From positions 1-38,034 of IMG/VR virus record IMGVR_UViG_3300030109_003456: 38,034 nucleotides of DNA; one strand, given 5' to 3'. The notes beneath the pieces were generated by a model. The model made no database searches. It worked only from the letters and a program-made list of their open reading frames with translations, and was not told the DNA's origin. A program made the position numbers and the translations under genes. Source of the stretch: a virus. Shown here piece after piece: positions 32,988 through 38,034 of this stretch (within the stretch, counting starts at the first letter, position 1; the number at the start of each line of letters is the position of its first letter).

Positions 32988-33185
32988 TTAGCTACGCTTT
33001 CCTTCTATTTCTTTTGCAGTTCTATCTAACTCCTGTTGCAATCTTTGTATCATAGCAAAGTCATCGTTATCAATCTTCATCCTCAGTATTGATTCCTGCA
33101 ATCTCCTCAATTTCTTTCGCAAGTTCTGAAGTTCCCAGTTTTTCTGAATACTCATCGCTTCTTCTTGTGTTAATCCTTTTCCCAT
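32988..33185 (-). CDS. Coiled-coil protein overlapping the upstream gene by over 90 bases
   Basis: 65 residues, helical (LQNLRKKLRRLQESILRMKI). The ATG has a very good AAGGAGAAGAG site, yet it lies 116 bases inside the 3' end of the 203-residue gene in another frame. The strong ribosome site and coiled-coil pattern support real expression. Function unknown. Confidence 0.6.
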   Translation of the reverse strand: MGKGLTQEEAMSIQKNWELQNLRKKLRRLQESILRMKIDNDDFAMIQRLQQELDRTAKEIEGKRS

Positions 33186-33681
33186 TACTCTTCTCCTTAT
33201 GTAGTTCGTTGTTGTATTTAATCTGTAAATGATTTACTAACTGTGGATAGTTAGCCCCCTCTTTAACTTCTTTGAACTGTAAATCACCAAAAATATCAAA
33301 ATACCTAATATAACTTTTAGGCAAGTCTTGACCAGCACTACACTTACACGCATACACTACTGTAGTGTAACTTCTAATTGTTTTTTCTTGCTTCGGACTT
33401 ATAAGCCTAGGCACATATCCAACACCACCACAAAAATAGCAATCATCGTAAGTCTTTAATTGGGACTGCTCCCTATTAATCAATCCCAGCGAATTAATAA
33501 TTCCCCACACCTGCTTAATCGTAGGAAATTTATCTTCATCATCTCTAACGTGTTTAAACAGCTTTCTTGATTTCTCATTACCAAGCCTGTCAAATATCTT
33601 AAGGTACTCATTGAATTGTGCGTCCATCGGTCTCTTCCCATGAACCGCAAACATTGTAGTCAGTAGCTCTTCATTAGACAT
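33070..33681 (-). CDS. Zn-finger protein beside the replisome organizer, possible helicase loader
   Basis: 203 residues from the ATG at 33681, which has GGAAGGGG upstream (a TTG two codons earlier is an alternative). The N-terminus is helical (MSNEELLTTMFAVHGKR). CYFCGGVGYVP and CKCSAG in the middle form a probable zinc site. It directly follows the replisome-organizer-like gene, the place where lambda-like phages have a helicase loader or interacting protein. Role inferred from order. Confidence 0.55.
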   Translation of the reverse strand: MSNEELLTTMFAVHGKRPMDAQFNEYLKIFDRLGNEKSRKLFKHVRDDEDKFPTIKQVWGIINSLGLINREQSQLKTYDDCYFCGGVGYVPRLISPKQEKTIRSYTTVVYACKCSAGQDLPKSYIRYFDIFGDLQFKEVKEGANYPQLVNHLQIKYNNELHKEKSNGKRINTRRSDEYSEKLGTSELAKEIEEIAGINTEDED

Positions 33682-34387
33682 ACTCAAACCCCTTCCTTAC
33701 TTTTTCCTGTGCTGGTGGTACTTCATTATAACGCTCATTCTTAAACCACAGGTGACTGGTCTTTATGTACTGCTCGTCCGTTCTTTTAAAGTACAGGTCA
33801 ATCGAGTCCTGAACCGCCTCGACCCCTACCTTGCTCACTGCAACCATCCACCATTTTTTCGTTAGCCCCTTGTCCCCTCTTCTCCAAGGTCTACCTTCAC
33901 TATTGACCCATGACTCCCACGCTACTTGGAATGCTTTTTTCAAGTATTCCTTTTCCCTTTTTTCCTTGATTTCCTTATCAGATAAATCAATATTCTGTTT
34001 ATTATATTCTTTATTATATAATACTTTATTATTAGTAGACTGATTTGGTTTTTGCCTCTCCTCTCGACCACTAGACAGATTTGACCCTACCTTGACCAAA
34101 TGTGTCTTGTGGCTTATGGTGATTTTTCTTTTTTCCCATTCACCATTAATCTGCCTTGGCTTCTTGTAATTAATAAAACCACGCTGTCTTAAAAGAGATA
34201 TGTGTCTGCTTACCTGACGCTCAGATAAGTTTAGTATCTCGCCTATGTACCTGTTCGAAGCATAGCAAGGCTCATCGTCCGTTACTAGGTTTTGGATGAT
34301 TGCAAATATTAATTTTTGATGCAGGGTCAAGTCCAGCTCAAAGACTTCTTTATGTATCCATACCCCTTTAAAAACATTAGACTTCAT
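33674..34387 (-). CDS. Replication initiator / replisome-organizer-like protein
   Basis: 237 residues. The N-terminal 100 form a winged helix-turn-helix: LTLHQKLIFAIIQNLV, then YIGEILNLSERQVSRHISLL (recognition helix) and GFINYKKP wing. The C-terminal part (WVNSEGRPWRRGDKGLTKKW and later a DLYF helix) resembles the helicase-interacting portion of phage initiators such as O-type proteins. It would bind the origin and load the host helicase. Overlaps the next gene by eight bases. Confidence 0.7.
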   Translation of the reverse strand: MKSNVFKGVWIHKEVFELDLTLHQKLIFAIIQNLVTDDEPCYASNRYIGEILNLSERQVSRHISLLRQRGFINYKKPRQINGEWEKRKITISHKTHLVKVGSNLSSGREERQKPNQSTNNKVLYNKEYNKQNIDLSDKEIKEKREKEYLKKAFQVAWESWVNSEGRPWRRGDKGLTKKWWMVAVSKVGVEAVQDSIDLYFKRTDEQYIKTSHLWFKNERYNEVPPAQEKVRKGFEYV

Positions 34388-34841
34388 TGAACAATACCTC
34401 AGAATTAGTTAATTCTTTTATGGGCAACAATATTATCTTGGAGTTAAAATCGTCTCCCCCTACCCTATTGCGGTCTGTGTCTATATATTTTCTACACATC
34501 CTTTTTAGCACCTCTGTTTTTACAAAGAAAGCTATACAATCATTTTGGTCTTTATCAACTAATATATATGCTATGTACTCAGCCTCAGTTGTTGATATTC
34601 CGCTAGGTTTATTCCTGTAGCTATACTCTACTGCTATGTTACCAGTTTTGTGTGCCTGATAATCTTTTTTTACTTCTACTGTTTTTAAAATGTCTGACCA
34701 TTCAGACTCGGAAAGTTTGCCTTCAAGAAGGTTTATGTCAAATCGCTTGTCAGCCTGTCCGCTATCACGAACTTGCTTCGTTATATCTTTTAACTGTTCA
34801 CTGTTTAAACGTAGTGTAATACTACTCTTCTTGTCTTGCAT
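34377..34841 (-). CDS. PD-(D/E)XK-type nuclease, phage endonuclease-like
   Basis: 154 residues. VEVKKD in the middle is the E-x-K part of the PD-(D/E)XK core, followed by HKTGNIAVEY and KPSGISTTEAEY, a series typical of small phage nucleases. Upstream acidic residues (FDINLLEGKLSESEWSD) give the remaining acidic ligand. It may process DNA ends or branches. It overlaps the basic 66-residue gene and the initiator gene. Confidence 0.65.
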   Translation of the reverse strand: MQDKKSSITLRLNSEQLKDITKQVRDSGQADKRFDINLLEGKLSESEWSDILKTVEVKKDYQAHKTGNIAVEYSYRNKPSGISTTEAEYIAYILVDKDQNDCIAFFVKTEVLKRMCRKYIDTDRNRVGGDDFNSKIILLPIKELTNSEVLFNEV

Positions 34842-35022
34842 TTTTTTTGGCTTGTTTTTGTTGACGCTTCCAGCGTTTTATGGCTATGTGTTTTTTTCTT
34901 CGCATCTGTTTACGAGCTTTAGCTCCACGATTCACTAAATCATACGAGAGTCTGTTATTATAAATACCAGTACAGTCCTTATTATTAAATACAGAACTCT
35001 CGCATAATCTATAAGAGGTCAT
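34822..35022 (-). CDS. Small very basic protein
   Basis: 66 residues; the second half is Lys/Arg/Gln-rich (ARKQMRRKKHIAIKRWKRQQ). Two Cys in the first 20 residues. Overlaps the SSB-like stop by TAATG. Probably a nucleic-acid binder. Confidence 0.55.
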   Translation of the reverse strand: MTSYRLCESSVFNNKDCTGIYNNRLSYDLVNRGAKARKQMRRKKHIAIKRWKRQQKQAKKNARQEE

Positions 35023-35240
35023 TAAAAAGGCAGTCCGTCATCTGCGTCTTGTTTGCCTTGGGGTTCGCTGACCTTCAAACTCATGTAAGCCTTACCTTCT
35101 TTTGACTTGGTCTTCCATCCAGCAACGTTCCATTTAGTTCCGTCTAGCGTAAATGTGCCAGTCATGTCAGGGGCTTTATCGTTTCCCTTTTTATCATTAG
35201 GGAATAATGAGCCTGATTTTTCTTTTTGTTCGTAAGCCAT
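35022..35240 (-). CDS. SSB-like small protein with acidic tip
   Basis: 72 residues. The C-terminus ends DADDGLPF, like the acidic tip of single-strand binding proteins that recruits partners. TGTFTLDGTKWNVAGW and KAYMSLKVSEP form a short OB-like strand set. It is small for a full SSB. It sits between two nucleases, fitting a recombination role. Confidence 0.6.
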   Translation of the reverse strand: MAYEQKEKSGSLFPNDKKGNDKAPDMTGTFTLDGTKWNVAGWKTKSKEGKAYMSLKVSEPQGKQDADDGLPF

Positions 35241-36061
35241 TACTTAGCTCCTTTACTTAGGTTAAAAGTCTTTCGTGGTTCAAACCTTTTTGGAAATATC
35301 CATGCACCCTTTTTCCCATGCATACTTAAAGCAAGTCTCATAATATGTCGCCAGTCTTCAGCTAAACTCCAACTAACTTCTGATAGCTTATAAGTAGGTT
35401 TTCTTCTGTATCCACTTTTTATGTACAATGTGTATAATTTTTCAATTTTATTTTTAGGGAACATATGATTATGTAATAATCCGTAAGCAACCAACTGATA
35501 ATCGTGGCTCTCGACTTCTGTCCCTGTTTTAATATCAAGTATAGATGGAACACCGTTTAAACACCCTATCCAATCAACTGTACCAGCATAAGGAATTTCA
35601 TTGTGAAATAGCTTTAATTCAGTTTCCCAAGTGTCAACATCATTATCCTCCTCAAATTGACAAAAGCTCTCAAGGTACAATTGAACGGTTCGCTGGACAG
35701 ACATAAATCCGCCACCTTCCGATAAGTCCTGTTGATTAATGAAGCGTTGAATACACTCAGATATGGTGGAGAGGTTTACCGTTCTGAGATTCAACAAGTC
35801 TTCACACAAAATGTGTACAACCGTACCAAGATGAGCTTTATAATCCCTAATATTATCAGCATAACGTCCGTTGTTTTTTAGCCATTTATCAAAGTGTGCT
35901 CCTTTTGAAAGCACTAGACCGAGGATTGTTGTCACTGATATAGCTAAAAATGGGTTTTCTGAATCGTCAGTTGGGTCTTTATAAGCTCGACCCAATGGGG
36001 TAGTTTGACGAATAGCATTAGGGAAATAGTTATCTAAATATTTGTTTTTTTTCTTAGTCAA
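35240..36061 (-). CDS. PD-(D/E)XK exonuclease, Cas4/RecB-like
   Basis: 273 residues; the start must be TTG because a TGA lies two codons upstream in frame. Active-site pattern: His 83 (GTVVHILCE), Glu 148, Asp 163 in AGTVDW, Asp 176 and Lys 178 in DIKTG, and a QLVAYG motif near 189-194. This is the RecB/Cas4 nuclease fold used by phage recombination exonucleases. It overlaps the excisionase-like gene and feeds the SSB-like protein. Confidence 0.8.
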   Translation of the reverse strand: MTKKKNKYLDNYFPNAIRQTTPLGRAYKDPTDDSENPFLAISVTTILGLVLSKGAHFDKWLKNNGRYADNIRDYKAHLGTVVHILCEDLLNLRTVNLSTISECIQRFINQQDLSEGGGFMSVQRTVQLYLESFCQFEEDNDVDTWETELKLFHNEIPYAGTVDWIGCLNGVPSILDIKTGTEVESHDYQLVAYGLLHNHMFPKNKIEKLYTLYIKSGYRRKPTYKLSEVSWSLAEDWRHIMRLALSMHGKKGAWIFPKRFEPRKTFNLSKGAK

Positions 36062-36251
36062 CCCTCAAGCCCTCTATAAACGTTGTTAAGTCATCAGCAT
36101 GAATTCTGTATCCACCATTGTTTGGCAGTCTGTGAGCACTCAACTTATTTATAGCTATATAAGAGCGTATAGTCTTAGGGGTCGTTTGTAGTATTTTAGC
36201 TACTTCGTTAACCTTGTAAAATATTGCTTGTGGTTTATTTGCGTTTTTCAT
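36054..36251 (-). CDS. MerR/excisionase-like HTH protein
   Basis: 65 residues. FYKVNEVAKILQTTPKTIRS is a MerR-type recognition helix, and HRLPNNGGYRIHADDLTTF the wing, as in excisionases and helix-turn-helix domain 17 proteins. It lies back-to-back with the integrase, separated by a 77-base control region. It may act as excisionase or as the leftward regulator. Confidence 0.75.
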   Translation of the reverse strand: MKNANKPQAIFYKVNEVAKILQTTPKTIRSYIAINKLSAHRLPNNGGYRIHADDLTTFIEGLRVD

Positions 36252-36328
36252 TATATTAGATTCGTTGAATACCTTTGATATGATAAAAGAAACTACAAAA
36301 TTACAAATAAATATGCAACAGTTATATT

Positions 36329-37300
36329 ATGGCACTAATTAAAAGAAATCAAATATATTATTACCAAGACCCGTCAACTTTAAAAAGGACTTCTTTAAAA
36401 ACTAAGTGTAGAAAAACAGCACAGAAAATTAAAAAAGACTTAGATGAAAGATATACACGTTACAAGCTAGGTTTAATTAGTAGAGAAGAATATTTAGCAA
36501 GACCTGTTGAAAAAACAATACAAGACATATACAATATATATAGCACAGCAGAGCTTTCTTCAAAAAAAGTTATAAGGTATTACACTTCTAAACTAACACC
36601 GTTTTGCAAAAAATATGGTGCAACCGCAATTCAAGATTTTACATATAAAGATGCTTGTGATTATAAATCTGATTTATTAAAAAACAACACTAGTAAAACA
36701 GCAAACAATCATTTAAGTGAAATTAAAAGAATGTTTGAATGGGCTAAGAACGCAAAATATTTAAAAGAAAATGTATTTAACATACGAGGTTATTTACCCT
36801 CAATTAAACCTACAAAACCTAGATACGCTATACCTTTAAAACATATATTATATGCAATTAATAAATCTGAAAATATTTCTGATAGAGTGTACTGGACGAT
36901 ACTGCTTCATACTGGGTTAAGAAGAAATGATGCTGGTAACTTAACTGAAGACAATGTAGTTCGTGGTATTTTTCAGCAAAAATCAAAAGAATTTAGAAAA
37001 ATAATGATTACTGACACTTTAAAAAACTATGGAATTTTAATATATAAAGCAATGGCAACTGACAATGAGCAGAAAAAAAGTTTAAAAAGATTTCAAACAA
37101 TTATACAAAATAAATTTGGATATTATACAGATTTTCACAGTATAAGGCATACGACTATGACTCTCCTAGTTAATACGGATGGATTTGACGAAACGCAGGT
37201 TGGTAGAATTTTAGGAACGGAAAGCAGTGTTGCTAGTTATGCACACATAGATTTTGAAAGAGCTACAAAAGCAATTAGCAAATTAATTGGTAACGCTTAA
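36329..37300 (+). CDS. int: Tyrosine recombinase (phage integrase)
   Basis: 323 residues. Catalytic residues visible: Arg 198 in HTGLRRND, His 270 and Arg 273 in HSIRHT, and Tyr 304 in SYAHI. The LGH box found in most relatives is LGT (Thr 297), a missing second histidine. The N-terminal 150 residues form the core-binding and arm-binding parts. No obvious Shine-Dalgarno precedes the ATG. It marks a temperate lifestyle; I could not find the attachment core by eye. Confidence 0.9.
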   Translation: MALIKRNQIYYYQDPSTLKRTSLKTKCRKTAQKIKKDLDERYTRYKLGLISREEYLARPVEKTIQDIYNIYSTAELSSKKVIRYYTSKLTPFCKKYGATAIQDFTYKDACDYKSDLLKNNTSKTANNHLSEIKRMFEWAKNAKYLKENVFNIRGYLPSIKPTKPRYAIPLKHILYAINKSENISDRVYWTILLHTGLRRNDAGNLTEDNVVRGIFQQKSKEFRKIMITDTLKNYGILIYKAMATDNEQKKSLKRFQTIIQNKFGYYTDFHSIRHTTMTLLVNTDGFDETQVGRILGTESSVASYAHIDFERATKAISKLIGNA

Positions 37301-37302
37301 TT

Positions 37303-37464
37303 GTGAACAAAGAGTCTGTTACTTTACGCTTACCTGAAGTAATTAAAAATAACACTCCTTTAGCAGTTCAAGCAATGGTATATGGAAACACTTTTGCTTC
37401 GTTTAAACACTTTATAATATATTTAATGTGGCAAATATGGCTACTGTTATATTTTCATGCCTAA
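37303..37464 (+). CDS. Possible 53-residue protein with GTG start
   Basis: An open frame starts at GTG two bases after the integrase stop. The start (VTLRLPEVI) looks like a ribbon-helix-helix strand and the end is hydrophobic (IYLMWQIWLLLYF). It holds a GTTTAAAC site at 37401. A TATAAT lies at 37413-37418 within it. It may be a real coupled gene or a chance frame in the integrase 3' region. Confidence 0.35.
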   Translation: MNKESVTLRLPEVIKNNTPLAVQAMVYGNTFASFKHFIIYLMWQIWLLLYFHA

Positions 37465-37471
37465 AACACAA

Positions 37472-37495
37472 AGCCCTCAGATTTCTCCAAGGGCT
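37472..37495 (-). terminator. Terminator of the late operon end
   Basis: AGCCCT (37472-37477) pairs with AGGGCT (37490-37495), and on the minus strand it is followed by TTGTGTTTT. It lies after the endolysin stop and before the integrase end, so it separates converging transcripts. Confidence 0.65.
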
Positions 37496-37543
37496 CTTAA
37501 ACACAGGAAAACAAAAGTTTTTCCCTTTTTCCTTACTGTAAAG

Positions 37544-37945
37544 TTAATTTAAAATTTCGAAATGAACAAGGTCTTTAAATGTTTCTGTGCCTTTTGTTTT
37601 GCCTTTAATTCCAAATAACTTATCACCATTCCAATCACCGCCCCATCTCAACTTAATACCCATCATACTAGCATAAGAAAACATTGCACCAGCAAGGTAA
37701 TCAAACCTAGCTAGATTCTCCCAGTCAACTGGATATGGGGCTATGTCTACAGCTCTGCCAGTCAAGTGCTTACTATTCATTGTCTTTGTTCTACCCTTGT
37801 CAAATAATTCTTTTTGACGTTCTTGAGAGCGTAAACCTTCAATGATTGTTATGTCATAGTCTTTTACAACTGCATGACATAAGGCTACAAGTCTTGGGTC
37901 AACACCGTTTAAACGAGCTAAAGATGTTGTACCTAATTTAGCCAT
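37544..37945 (-). CDS. M15-family peptidase endolysin
   Basis: 133 residues from the ATG at 37945 (overlapping the upstream stop, TAATG); a longer reading begins further upstream without support. The motifs EGLRSQERQKELFDKG, SKHLTGRAVDIAP (His 60, Asp 67) and HFE (His 128) match the zinc L-alanyl-D-glutamate or D-Ala-D-Ala peptidase (M15) lysozymes of phages such as T5. It cuts the peptidoglycan cross-bridge at lysis. No signal peptide, so a holin would be needed. Confidence 0.85.
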   Translation of the reverse strand: MAKLGTTSLARLNGVDPRLVALCHAVVKDYDITIIEGLRSQERQKELFDKGRTKTMNSKHLTGRAVDIAPYPVDWENLARFDYLAGAMFSYASMMGIKLRWGGDWNGDKLFGIKGKTKGTETFKDLVHFEILN

Positions 37946-38034
37946 TAAAAATTTTCTTTTATAAAGGGCTTTACTACATCGTTCCACACTTGGTCATCAT
38001 CTTTACCTTTAGATTGTTTGACTGCCCAGTCACC
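37945..38034 (-). CDS. C-terminal end of a late gene, cut by the window
   Basis: Only 29 residues are visible (start outside). The sequence is charged and ends KPFIKENF. It is coupled to the endolysin by TAATG. A lysis or structural protein is possible; nothing more can be said. Confidence 0.5.
   Translation of the reverse strand, partial: GDWAVKQSKGKDDDQVWNDVVKPFIKENF

Larger units (their letters stand above)
6598..37914. repeat. Dispersed palindrome GTTTAAAC (19 copies)
   Basis: First bases at 6598, 7154, 8475, 9935, 14098, 14649, 20506, 23130, 27021, 27936, 28583, 29807, 31257, 31647, 33552, 34803, 35555, 37401, 37907. In all but two copies both flanks fit Y-GTTTAAAC-R. By base composition about one to two copies are expected. 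Eleven of 19 lie in the last 11 kb; none in the first 6.6 kb. Copies occur in different reading phases and in at least four intergenic places, so coding bias does not explain them. Confidence 0.85.

Noticed and set aside
6598-37914. GTTTAAAC as a by-product of codon choice
   Set aside because: It occurs in different frames, on either coding strand and in intergenic gaps, with extended palindromic flanks.
1-38034. CRISPR array, insertion sequence or rRNA
   Set aside because: No regularly spaced repeats with unique spacers, transposase or rRNA-like sequence was seen.

Overview
The window holds most of a tailed bacteriophage (podovirus-like) genome, with an integrase that suggests a temperate lifestyle. 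Base composition is AT-rich, roughly one third G+C by eye. The compact virion modules and the small lysine-rich and Ig-like structural proteins resemble those of marine phages. A low-G+C marine alphaproteobacterial host such as SAR11 is my guess, not something the sequence proves. No DNA polymerase and no phage RNA polymerase gene is present in the window.

Layout. (1) About 1-26822, minus strand: one long late block. Read in transcription order it runs small terminase, two small basic proteins, large terminase, portal, scaffold, major capsid, head-tail and tail proteins, internal virion proteins including one of 1841 residues, then fibre-like proteins leaving the window at base 1. (2) 26823-27418: a 0.6-kb non-coding divergent region full of inverted repeats. 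(3) 27419-31287, plus strand: an operon of about eleven small genes, including a SprT-like metalloprotease, a histone-fold-like protein and a ribbon-helix-helix protein. It ends at a strong bidirectional terminator near 31300-31334. (4) 31396-36251, minus strand: a compressed replication/recombination block (HTH excisionase-like protein, PD-(D/E)XK exonuclease, SSB-like protein, second nuclease, replisome-organizer-like protein, HNH protein, Nmad1/DUF1599-like protein and small overlapping ORFs). (5) 36329-37300, plus strand: tyrosine integrase. (6) 37544-38034, minus strand: M15 endolysin and the end of another gene. These probably close the late operon if the genome is circular.

The main discovery is in region 3. 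Five gene junctions carry a 43-46-base element that folds as the acceptor stem plus T-arm of a tRNA, with an invariant TGG in the linker where the G18-G19 of a D-loop would be, and no anticodon arm. The stems differ in sequence but all pair perfectly (covariation). Each element is followed 1-2 bases later by a second hairpin with a six-base AA-starting loop, then a conserved A-rich leader, a Shine-Dalgarno and the next ATG. Every non-overlapping junction in this operon has an element; every overlapping, translationally coupled junction lacks one. I infer a tRNA-mimic punctuation system that lets host tRNA-processing enzymes cut the phage mRNA and leaves a protective hairpin at each new 5' end.

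A second genome-wide signal is the palindrome GTTTAAAC, nearly always as Y-GTTTAAAC-R. I found 19 copies where one or two are expected. They are densest in the early half and absent from the first 6.6 kb. This looks like a dispersed protein-binding or modification site.
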